Part shown: one piece after another, positions 1 through 5,268 of the stretch
Layout of the letters: each line of letters starts with the position of its first letter
Numbering within the stretch: position 1 is the first letter of the stretch
Assembly: GCA_036011785.1 (NCBI GenBank)
Contig: DASCOB010000215.1
Coordinates: 1 to 12,108, forward strand
From: CAJWGI01 sp036011785
Lineage (GTDB): Bacteria > Chloroflexota > Anaerolineae > Anaerolineales > UBA11657
Reading direction: 5' to 3'
Length of the DNA stretch: 12,108 bases
Notes under the pieces: model-generated
Told to the model about the DNA's origin: nothing
The model's input: the letters and a program-made list of their open reading frames with translations, nothing else
The model's database searches: none
Position numbers and translations under genes: made by a program

Positions 1-1
1 T

Positions 2-529
2 ACCACATCATCATCGGTCCAAAAAATTACGCCAACGCCGGGCTCTACTAACAAATTGATTCCACTGCCCACCGCCATACCATCATCAGCCCCAACAGAT
101 GCGCGGATCCTTGGCCGAACCAAAAAACCTATTCCATCAGCTACTGCCACACCATATTCAACCCCGACTCCTGCGGAATGGGACGAACCAAGCGGTTGGA
201 ATGGTGAGGCCTGTAGTATGCCGAATCACAGTATCCACATGACAAATGACGGTTCAGTTCTATTTAACTCCTCGTCAGATATTGCAGGTTTTCAGTTTAA
301 TGTAGATGGGGCTACTGTCCTATTTGCTTCTGGCGGAGAATCTGAAGCGCAAGGCTTCACGATATCTGCGAGTGACAGTATCGTGATCGGATTTTCTTTA
401 GCTGGCACTACTTTTAGTGGTTGTGGCACTATGATTGAATTGTCTCTAGACGGTGAAGCCATTAGTCTCTCCAGAATAATTATTTCGGATCCAGCCGCCG
501 AGGCATTGCCGTTTGAACATTTTGGCTAA
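2..529 (+). CDS. C-terminal part of a surface or secreted protein with a Thr/Pro linker and a beta-rich domain (partial)
   Basis: The reading frame is open from the left edge of the window to TAA at 527-529, so this is probably the 3' end of a longer gene; the TTG at 56 is unlikely to be the true start. The first 60 or so residues are rich in Thr, Pro and Ser (TPTP, TATPYSTPTP), as in flexible linkers of exported proteins. The remainder is a beta-strand-rich domain with the pattern 'IAGFQFNVDGATV...ASGG...AQGFTISASDS.VIGFSLAGTTF..G.GTM..LSLDGEA', which I recognise as recurrent in extracellular proteins of marine bacteria and resembling cohesin-like or other surface beta-sandwich modules. Two Cys residues lie in the domain's start and middle. 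No enzyme motif is visible. An extracellular or cell-surface location is inferred from composition; the signal peptide, if any, lies outside the window. Confidence 0.72.
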   Translation, partial: TTSSSVQKITPTPGSTNKLIPLPTAIPSSAPTDARILGRTKKPIPSATATPYSTPTPAEWDEPSGWNGEACSMPNHSIHMTNDGSVLFNSSSDIAGFQFNVDGATVLFASGGESEAQGFTISASDSIVIGFSLAGTTFSGCGTMIELSLDGEAISLSRIIISDPAAEALPFEHFG

Positions 530-770
530 ACAAGCTCGTCACACGGCCCACAACACCACAGACGGCTCACTCGCCCCGCGAGCTCTCGACCGCAACCGCG
601 TGAGAGACAAGCCGCCGCTACTGGTTGCGGGCTTTGACGAGAACTATCTGAGTGCCGGAATTCAAATCAAAGAGCTCATTATTCCTCACTATCAGAGCTG
701 AGAAGGGAAGGTAATATTGCTTCAGATGGAGAGTGGTTTATGATAAGGATCCGATTTGAGGTTGATTTAT
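530..770. other. Intergenic stretch with one unexplained short open frame
   Basis: No gene is recognised between the surface protein and the promoter at 771. A plus-strand frame stays open to TGA at 699-701 and ends in a plausible-looking peptide (PPLLVAGFDENYLSAGIQ followed by IKELIIPHYQS), but it has no good start codon or ribosome binding site and overlaps the previous stop. It could be a gene fragment or chance. No convincing terminator hairpin was found after 529. Confidence 0.3.
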
Positions 771-799
771 TTGGCATGATGTCGACAAATCGATAGAAT
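771..799 (+). promoter_or_regulatory. Sigma-70-type promoter for the glycosyl-hydrolase-like gene
   Basis: TTGGCA (771-776) and TAGAAT (794-799) each match the -35 and -10 consensus in five of six positions and are separated by exactly 17 bp. The predicted transcription start is near 806, giving a leader of about 45 nt before the GTG/ATG start at 852-857. Confidence 0.6.
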
Positions 800-851
800 T
801 TCTTTTCAGATGCTACGCCTATCAGTTGAGCCGTTGCCGTCGTTCCATTGA

Positions 852-2024
852 GTGATGCAAAACGACAACGTCATCAGCGTGTCCTGGGGTGATCATCTGA
901 CTTTTGGTGAGGGTGACGGTATGCTAGGCACCCCGATGGCTGTGGCTCGGCGAATGGCCCGCTGGCGGGATGAACTGTCGGCGGGAGCTCTACACTGGAG
1001 GTACCTCCGTGCCCACCTTGAAGGTGAATTCTATGCCGCGAAAGGCTATCGGCATCCCACACAGAAAGGTGCTGAAAATATTGATTGGGATGATCTAAAG
1101 GTAGTGCCCGCTCTCGCTCATGAAGCCGGCTTGAAGGCATACCTCTACGTTTCACTCTTTGACGAGGGGTGGCCACTCCCACCAGAAGAAGTTCGTGAAG
1201 TGAGTTACCACAACGAGATGCATCGCCGGCACGTGAGCTGGCAGAGCAACTTCAGCCGGGAGCATCCCGAATACGCTGTGGTGGATCGGGAAGGTTTGAA
1301 GCGGCAGTGGGGCGTTCTCTGTCTCGCCTACCCGGATGTCCGGAAACACTTTCGTAAGCACTTTACGAAGTTGCTGTCAGGACGTAACTTCGACGGCCTC
1401 TTCGTTTGTCTCCGATCCCAGTCCCGCCCCGCCGATTTTGCCGATCAGTTTGGCTTCAATGAGCCTGTTCGCCAGGAGTATCTTGAACGGTACGGGGTGA
1501 ACATCAACAGAGAGGATTTCGATCTGAAGATGTGGCGTGAGCTCTTGGGCGAATATCTCACTCTTTTTCTAAGAGAATTACGCGGGGATCTGAAAGGGAG
1601 TGGAGTTCGTCTTTCAGTCGGTGTGCCGAGAGGTGATGTGCTCGGGCCACCCCTAAGCAACGCCACCCTTCAGTGGCGTCAGTGGGTTGCCGATGGGATT
1701 GTCGACGAATTGGTGATTAATCAGAACTCATCTCAGTGCCCCTCCATGTGGCATCAGCTGTGGCCCATGCACCGTGGAGCCGGATACATCCAGAACCATC
1801 TCACCGGTCACAGCCTGCCGCCTCTGACAGAGCACATCGCTTCATCATACGGTCCCGCGCTTGATGGGAAAGCCGCTGATCTCATGGTCACCCGGCAGTG
1901 GAGTGAGCGGTCAGTCAGCCAGGAAGCAGAACTCCTAGGTCTGGAAAAGGTGAAGGGAATGGTCTTTAGTTCTTTCCGCTTTGACAATCCGGCTGCCCTC
2001 GCGAGGGGAAATTGGCGGGCCTGA
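852..2024 (+). CDS. Glycosyl-hydrolase-like (GHL10/family-10-like) TIM-barrel protein
   Basis: The 390-residue protein resembles the hypothetical glycoside-hydrolase-like families in which a TIM barrel begins with a 'VSWGDHLTFGEGDGML' strand-loop and later carries 'NFSREHPEYAVVDREG' (about 133-148), 'GVLCLAYPDVRKHF' (154-167) and 'FDGLFVCLRSQSRPADF' (180-196). The last two are typical of these families, where a substrate-facing strand follows a 'CLAYPEVR'-like signature. A further barrel strand is 'VDELVINQNSS' (284-294). No signal peptide is visible, so it is probably cytoplasmic. The start is GTG at 852 or the adjacent ATG at 855, directly after an in-frame TGA at 849-851; no Shine-Dalgarno is seen. 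Substrate and activity are unknown: the family assignment is from motif memory and catalytic acids are not assigned. The gene stands alone behind its own promoter. Confidence 0.72.
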   Translation: MMQNDNVISVSWGDHLTFGEGDGMLGTPMAVARRMARWRDELSAGALHWRYLRAHLEGEFYAAKGYRHPTQKGAENIDWDDLKVVPALAHEAGLKAYLYVSLFDEGWPLPPEEVREVSYHNEMHRRHVSWQSNFSREHPEYAVVDREGLKRQWGVLCLAYPDVRKHFRKHFTKLLSGRNFDGLFVCLRSQSRPADFADQFGFNEPVRQEYLERYGVNINREDFDLKMWRELLGEYLTLFLRELRGDLKGSGVRLSVGVPRGDVLGPPLSNATLQWRQWVADGIVDELVINQNSSQCPSMWHQLWPMHRGAGYIQNHLTGHSLPPLTEHIASSYGPALDGKAADLMVTRQWSERSVSQEAELLGLEKVKGMVFSSFRFDNPAALARGNWRA

Positions 2025-2111
2025 TCTGTAAGGCAAAGCTCTAAATCCGTAGAACGGATACTCACCGCTTGCTAAACTGTCGCCTCCCGCAGTCTCTGCG
2101 TCAGCACTTTC

Positions 2112-2342
2112 TCAGCCTCCAGTACGCGCATGGCTATACACCGCCCACAGAATCTCAAACGGATTGCGCAACTGCCGCACCGCCTCCAAACTAGCCGTAG
2201 CCAGCGCCACCATGCCGTCAATCTTATTGGCGGCTTGCGTTATAGATGTCTTGCATCCCAGGTTACTTTCAACCGCCACACAGTGAGCAGTATGGCTACG
2301 TAGTTGGTCATCAGGATATAACTGGATGCACCGTGCGTCTTG
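2112..2342 (-). pseudogene. Relic of a phage terminase large subunit C-terminus
   Basis: On the minus strand a frame open between TAG (2343-2345) and TGA (2112-2114) has no suitable start codon but reads like the end of a TerL nuclease domain: '...PDDQLRSHTAHCVAVES...' then 'ANKIDGMVALATASLEAV' and a short tail 'FEILWAVYSHARTGG'. The segment 'LR-x-H-(x7-15)-KIDGMVAL' matches the hallmark end of many TerL proteins (LRAHVLNAV...KIDAxVALAMA). The ATPase domain and the rest of the nuclease are missing; upstream sequence in all frames shows no TerL similarity to my eye. A short frame starting at ATG 2129-2131 overlaps its end in the manner of a following portal gene but stops after 19 codons. I infer a prophage remnant; the call rests on about 45 residues. 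Confidence 0.6.
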
Positions 2343-2345
2343 CTA

Positions 2346-2670
2346 TTCATTGGTTCAGTGGCTACTGAAACCTCTTGGTCTTGCACACAATCTTCTACTA
2401 CATCGTCGATTTTCATGTGTGCTAAGCACTCCATTTTGGTAGCTACATTCTTGTATCTTTTGCCCGCGGCCGCAGCCATCTTTGTAGTAGAAAGCACTCT
2501 AAATTCGTTGTTGGACGAGATAGAATCAAGGATGACAACTGGTTAACGAAACCTCTGCTCAGGGTTATTGTTGGCGGTGTAATAATGTGGACTTAAGGCC
2601 AGCAATGTTAAGTAATAAATCCATTGGCTGAGACTGGCCCTGCTTGGCGGCACAAGCCACCATTTCCTAC
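2346..2670. other. No recognisable gene
   Basis: Frames of 60-85 codons exist on both strands here (minus 2240-2497, plus 2340-2546), but neither has a recognisable domain, a ribosome binding site or convincing codon structure. I see nothing else supported between the terminase relic and the palindrome at 2671. Confidence 0.4.
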
Positions 2671-2698
2671 GCGACCGCTAGATTAATCTAGCGGTCGC
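2671..2698. terminator. Perfect 28-bp palindrome, probable transcription terminator of the NIPSNAP gene
   Basis: Twelve-base arms GCGACCGCTAGA and TCTAGCGGTCGC flank TTAA, which is itself palindromic, so all 28 bases are self-complementary. It lies 21 bp beyond the stop codon of the minus-strand NIPSNAP gene. Read in that direction it is preceded by an A-rich stretch but not followed by a T-run; read on the plus strand it is followed by a modest T-rich stretch (ACTTTGTTTT). A bidirectional terminator is the simplest reading; a dimeric protein-binding site is possible. Confidence 0.6.
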
Positions 2699-2719
2699 AC
2701 TTTGTTTTAGCAAAGTAAT

Positions 2720-3016
2720 TTAGGCGGCCTCGATCTGAACTACGTTCCGGTGAGCAATATAGCTACGCACGCGATCCACATTAGCCTTCCACCAATCGCT
2801 GGAGTAGAATACTGCTTCCTTAGTTTCTACGTCATTGTAAGAGTCTCCAAATGACCTTATCCAGATAAACTGGGACCTATCTTGGTTTACCCAAGTGCTC
2901 TCAACCTTCATGCCTGCATTCTCCATCCTCGGAACCACTTCGCTGTGAAACACATCAAGCCAGTCTTCAAGTTGACCCTTGTTGATTGTATAGGTCCGAA
3001 GTTGAGCAATGGTCAT
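2720..3016 (-). CDS. NIPSNAP family protein
   Basis: A 98-residue protein with the NIPSNAP hallmarks: an N-terminal strand 'IAQLRTYTINKGQLEDWLDVF', a central 'TWVNQDRSQFIWIRSFGD' strand pair (about 41-58), and a C-terminal 'YSSDWWKANVDRVRSYI' helix followed by a final strand. The fold is a small ferredoxin-like dimeric barrel; the biochemical role in bacteria is not established. The start is ATG at 3014-3016 because a strong Shine-Dalgarno (GGAGG, 3024-3028) lies 7 nt upstream; an upstream ATG giving 16 more residues would begin inside the promoter motif. Expression is likely driven by the motif at 3055-3078, giving a leader of about 33 nt, and ended by the palindrome downstream. Confidence 0.9.
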   Translation of the reverse strand: MTIAQLRTYTINKGQLEDWLDVFHSEVVPRMENAGMKVESTWVNQDRSQFIWIRSFGDSYNDVETKEAVFYSSDWWKANVDRVRSYIAHRNVVQIEAA

Positions 3017-3054
3017 GTTATTACCTCCATACGCGCAAAGAGCTACAGTAACCG

Positions 3055-3078
3055 AACTATACACCCGAACCCAGCGGG
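3055..3078 (-). promoter_or_regulatory. Shared 24-bp promoter motif, copy 1 (NIPSNAP gene)
   Basis: On the minus strand the sequence ends TGGGTTCGGGTGTATAGTT. TATAGT (3056-3061) fits a -10 box, with predicted start near 3049. It matches the TPR copy at 6404-6427 in 22 of 24 positions and the acylphosphatase copy at 5245-5268 in 18 of the last 19. The TAG inside TATAGT is also the stop codon of the upstream zinc-ribbon frame. No conserved -35 box is present. Confidence 0.7.
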
Positions 3079-3206
3079 GCTTCTTCGGGCAAGTCTCTGC
3101 CGCAGTGTTTGTACACTGTTGCCTCCGCCTTGATTAACGGTGCGCAGAAAGGGCATTTCCTATGGCCCATGTCTAGTTCCTGTCGCTCTAGTGCCTCGGT
3201 ATCCTC
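3057..3206 (-). pseudogene. Relic of a zinc-ribbon protein C-terminus
   Basis: A minus-strand frame following three consecutive TAA codons (3207-3215) reads '...LERQELDMGHRKCPFCAP' then 'LIKAEATVYKHCGRDLPEE' and ends 'APLGSGV' with TAG at 3057-3059. This is the common bacterial zinc ribbon CPFCAExIKAEATVCKHCGRDLP, but the third metal ligand is Tyr instead of Cys (VYKHC for VCKHC), so zinc binding would be damaged. The sequence before the TAA triplet continues in frame without a recognisable domain. A 37-residue product could start at ATG 3168-3170, but loss of both the N-terminal part and a ligand favours a pseudogene. Its last codons lie within the promoter motif of the NIPSNAP gene. Confidence 0.62.
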
Positions 3207-3291
3207 TTATTATTAGCAGCGCCACTGTTGTCGCTCCACGACAATCAGGTTGATTCCGAGGCAAAAAAAGTACCATTGTGATCTCTATGTT

Positions 3292-3978
3292 TCAGTGCCT
3301 CTGTGGTGAAGACCCAATAAATTGCTCGCTGCCTTTGGCGATAACAATCAGCCCGTTATTTTCTTGAGTTTCATAGTCAATAATCCATTCATTATTTTCC
3401 TCAAGAAACTCATCTATTGCGGGGCGGATGCCTCCGCTGCCGTCTAATTTGTCCTTATTCGGGTGATTTAAATCCATGTCAGGATACCCTTCTCCGCGGT
3501 TCCCATAAGCATAGGTATCATGGAAAGCTATATACTTATTCACCTTGTCTCCGTGGAGTTCCAATTCCCTTTGTAATTGATCATAACAATGCCAGGTATC
3601 AATGAACAGCATATCAGTTGGTTCTATCTCCACTTGAAGAACATCTGCTCCGACATACGAGCAATTCACTCCCGCTTTTTTTGCATTTTCAAAAATAGAA
3701 ATCAGGTTTTTTACGTCATTTGCTAAATGCAACTCCGGAGTTTTATATTGATAATCGTAAGAAACAAATTGATAACAGTAAGAAACAAACTCGGGCGGGT
3801 TTGAGAATAAAAAAGCAACGGTACTGTTACCTCCCCTGGCGCCCATTTCTGTTACATGATTACACTTTTTGGCGTATTGGTATAACACAGGAAGATGTTC
3901 GTAAATATCAGAAGATTTATCGTTGCATGCTTTTTCGTAAAGCTTTTTTAGACTGAATGAAGATTTCTTGAGATTCAT
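3292..3978 (-). CDS. Class I SAM-dependent methyltransferase (Methyltransf_24/CmcI-like)
   Basis: The 228-residue protein has a Rossmann methyltransferase core. Motif I is 'HVTEMGARGGNSTVAF' (41-56), the SAM-binding Gly loop. 'DMLFIDTWHCYDQLQRELEL' (122-141) corresponds to the IDGDHxYExVxxDLEL strand-helix, and 'KYIAFHDTYAYGN' (148-160) to the 'GGxIxxHD' segment; D127, H153 and D154 could take part in metal or substrate binding, as in small-molecule or sugar O-methyltransferases. Substrate unknown. The gene is distinctly AT-rich compared with its neighbours, which suggests separate acquisition. A 21-bp tandem duplication (3747-3788) repeats seven residues (YQFVSYxY) at about 68-76. Start ATG at 3976-3978 has no strong ribosome binding site; an extended -10 promoter lies about 150 bp upstream. 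Confidence 0.83.
   Translation of the reverse strand: MNLKKSSFSLKKLYEKACNDKSSDIYEHLPVLYQYAKKCNHVTEMGARGGNSTVAFLFSNPPEFVSYCYQFVSYDYQYKTPELHLANDVKNLISIFENAKKAGVNCSYVGADVLQVEIEPTDMLFIDTWHCYDQLQRELELHGDKVNKYIAFHDTYAYGNRGEGYPDMDLNHPNKDKLDGSGGIRPAIDEFLEENNEWIIDYETQENNGLIVIAKGSEQFIGSSPQRH
3747..3788. repeat. Two 21-bp tandem direct repeats inside the methyltransferase gene
   Basis: Units 3747-3767 and 3768-3788 are identical at 19 of 21 positions. Because 21 is a multiple of three, the frame is kept and seven residues are duplicated just after the SAM-binding motif I. Confidence 0.9.
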
Positions 3979-4126
3979 TGTACACAGTTAATCTTCATTA
4001 TTCCGAGCTGTTCGAATGAACGAGCTTAATCGCAAATTCTTCGGCGTGTTCACGAATGCGTTCATCACGGCAAAAACTCACCGAAAGAAATTTATTTCAT
4101 CCCTGAATTGGTAATCATTTAATGCA
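3979..4126 (-). other. Leader region of the methyltransferase gene with a small open frame
   Basis: Between the extended -10 box and the methyltransferase start lies about 145 nt with no recognisable riboswitch. A minus-strand frame open from 4096 to TAA at 3998-4000 encodes a helical-looking peptide (VSFCRDERIREHAEEFAIKL, then VHSNSSE), with a possible GTG start at 4079-4081. It ends 19 bp before the methyltransferase ATG. It may be a small gene, a leader peptide or a fragment of an older gene. Confidence 0.3.
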
Positions 4127-4135
4127 ATTATAGCA
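4127..4135 (-). promoter_or_regulatory. Extended -10 promoter, reading towards the methyltransferase gene
   Basis: The minus strand reads TGCTATAAT, a perfect extended -10 element (TGnTATAAT). No good -35 box is seen, which is usual for extended -10 promoters. The predicted start is near 4120. Confidence 0.5.
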
Positions 4136-4146
4136 GGGCACAGCCG

Positions 4147-4341
4147 TCACATATGTTTTAGCGCCTTCAATCCGCACACCGTTTGCCACTGACTGCACGT
4201 GGCATTCACCTCGGCGTATACCGTGGGGACACAGTGGTCATTATCCATCTCGTGGCTTGCTTCATGGTAGTGCGGCAGCCCGCGGATGCCACCGTTGTAG
4301 CCGGTCTCCTTACACCTAATGTCAAGGATGATTACATGTGC
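4147..4341 (-). other. Unidentified open frame with several Cys and His residues
   Basis: A frame of 64 codons between TAG (4342-4344) and TGA (4147-4149) reads '...KETGYNGGIRGLPHYHEASH', then 'EMDNDHCVPTVYAEVNATCS' and 'QWQTVCGLKALKHM'. The only usable ATG is at Met-Asp-Asn-Asp, leaving 33 residues. Composition (three Cys and several His in the second half) looks more coding-like than random. I do not recognise it; it may be a gene remnant of the degraded element. Confidence 0.3.
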
Positions 4342-4366
4342 CTAATCTTGCGGGTCTAATGATGAA

Positions 4367-4603
4367 TTATGAGATCTTGTGCCAGACATACCAAGTGATG
4401 AGGGCCGAGCCTAGCCCCGGAATAACTATTAATACAATGGGAGGGGTAGATTGTGCAATATCTACACCCACCCTTAAATCTGCCGCGGTTAATATTCCTT
4501 TCATGAACAATGTGGTCAGGAGTTGTAATCCAAAAAAGCTTATAATCCACGCAATGGGAAGTAGAAGCACTTTAATACTCCCTACAGGTTTCCTGGTTCC
4601 CAT
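4367..4603 (-). CDS. Small two-helix membrane protein, unknown function
   Basis: The 78-residue product has two hydrophobic segments, about 12-33 (VLLLPIAWIISFFGLQLLTT) and 54-74 (PPIVLIVIPGLGSALITWYV), joined by a short polar loop with acidic residues. The N-terminus is basic (MGTRKP), so a topology with both ends in the cytoplasm is likely. The ATG lies 30 bp after the pentapeptide gene's stop codon, with a GAGGAG sequence about 13 nt upstream, a longer spacing than usual. Spacing and strand suggest co-transcription with the pentapeptide gene. I do not recognise a family. Confidence 0.5.
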   Translation of the reverse strand: MGTRKPVGSIKVLLLPIAWIISFFGLQLLTTLFMKGILTAADLRVGVDIAQSTPPIVLIVIPGLGSALITWYVWHKIS

Positions 4604-4633
4604 GACCGCTTTCCCACTCCTCTAGGCTGTTAA

Positions 4634-4882
4634 TTATTCCACCAACACCAGCCCCTCCGCCACCGGGTCGAAGCATTTGGGGTCCTTTGTTTCGGCGGAG
4701 TCTTTGACGCCGTGCAGTTTGGCTCCAGTCAGATCGGCCCCGCTCAGGTTGGCCCCTTGCAGGTCGGCCTCGTATAGTTTGGCATCCAGCAGCTCATCCC
4801 TGCTCAGGTCTAATCCACGCAGGTCGGCCCCTCTCAGTTTGCGGGTTGTTGCGTCTACTTCTCCACGCGTGAAATCAGCGAT
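4634..4882 (-). pseudogene. Pentapeptide-repeat protein gene with a lost start codon (ATC at the ATG position)
   Basis: The minus-strand frame encodes about 82 residues: a tag 'ADFTRGEVDATTR', then A(D/N)LxG pentapeptides (RGADLRGLDLSRDELL, DAKLYEADLQGANLSGADLTGAKLHG) forming a short right-handed beta-helix, and a tail ending 'FDPVAEGLVLVE'. Such 'FDPxAxGxVLVE' tails are familiar on bacterial pentapeptide proteins. No ATG, GTG or TTG occurs in frame before the last dozen codons, and a TGA lies two codons before the ATC at 4880-4882. The ATC sits exactly 6 nt after a CATAGT hexamer, the same spacing at which the TPR gene has ATG after TATAGT, so ATG to ATC mutation is the natural reading. The body of the gene is otherwise intact, implying recent inactivation or rare AUC initiation. 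Confidence 0.75.
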
Positions 4883-4887
4883 ACCTC

Positions 4888-4911
4888 AACTATGCACCAG
4901 CTCACAGCAGG
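4888..4911 (-). promoter_or_regulatory. Shared 24-bp promoter motif, degenerate copy 4 (pentapeptide gene)
   Basis: It matches the NIPSNAP copy in 18 of 24 positions, including GGTG and the ATAGTT end, but the -10 hexamer is CATAGT instead of TATAGT (4889-4894). Together with the ATC start codon this points to decay of both transcription and translation signals. Confidence 0.5.
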
Positions 4912-4937
4912 TCAGTCATCCATCAACACTCATGAGG

Positions 4938-5228
4938 TTACCAGAGTACACGGAAATCACTACGGATTTCCCCCGTAGGTATCCAATTGATGTCTACATC
5001 GGTGACGCTGGCCATGTCAGGGCCTTTCCTCAGAAGGGCGATAAACTCGTGCAAGGTAGACGTCCGTCCCTGCGCCAACACCTGCACTGACCCATCCGGT
5101 TGATTGCGAACCCAACCGGCGACCTTGAGTCTTACTGCCTGGCACCTAGTATAAAGTCGAAAGTTCACCCCCTGTACCGCTCCCCGGATTGTAGCTTCGA
5201 AGCCAACGGTTTCGTTCTTCAAAGTCAC
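4938..5228 (-). CDS. acyP: Acylphosphatase
   Basis: The 96-residue protein fits the acylphosphatase family in length and motifs. 'GAVQGVNFRLYT' (16-27) is the phosphate-binding loop GxVQGVxFR with the catalytic Arg24, and 'GWVRNQPDGSVQV' (38-50) supplies the catalytic Asn42. Asn22 replaces the usual Gly of VGFR. The enzyme hydrolyses the carboxyl-phosphate bond of acyl phosphates in the cytoplasm. The start is taken as GTG 5226-5228, just after an in-frame TGA at 5235-5237; TTG at 5220-5222 is the alternative. The predicted transcript starts near 5239, leaving a leader of only about 11 nt and no Shine-Dalgarno. The promoter motif overlaps the end of the TPR gene. Confidence 0.9.
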   Translation of the reverse strand: MTLKNETVGFEATIRGAVQGVNFRLYTRCQAVRLKVAGWVRNQPDGSVQVLAQGRTSTLHEFIALLRKGPDMASVTDVDINWIPTGEIRSDFRVLW

Positions 5229-5244
5229 AATTGGTCACCGGTTC

Positions 5245-5268
5245 AACTATACGCCCGAACCCAAGCTC
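5245..5268 (-). promoter_or_regulatory. Shared 24-bp promoter motif, copy 2 (acylphosphatase gene)
   Basis: The minus strand reads TTGGGTTCGGGCGTATAGTT at its end. TATAGT (5246-5251) fits a -10 box. The whole motif lies in the last codons of the TPR gene: it encodes SLGSGV, and the TAG stop (5247-5249) is inside TATAGT. Confidence 0.7.

Noticed and set aside
874..1182. Minus-strand 102-codon frame
   Set aside because: Antisense to the glycosyl-hydrolase-like gene, with no ribosome binding site or domain.
2340..2546. Plus-strand 68-codon frame with a hydrophobic stretch
   Set aside because: Partly antisense to the terminase relic; no start signal, no recognisable family, and the hydrophobic stretch is short.
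3255..3291. Terminator after the methyltransferase gene (T7 run at 3264-3270 on the minus strand)
   Set aside because: The only complementary segments (GAGGCA and TGCCTC) lie on the wrong side of the T-run, so no proper hairpin precedes it.
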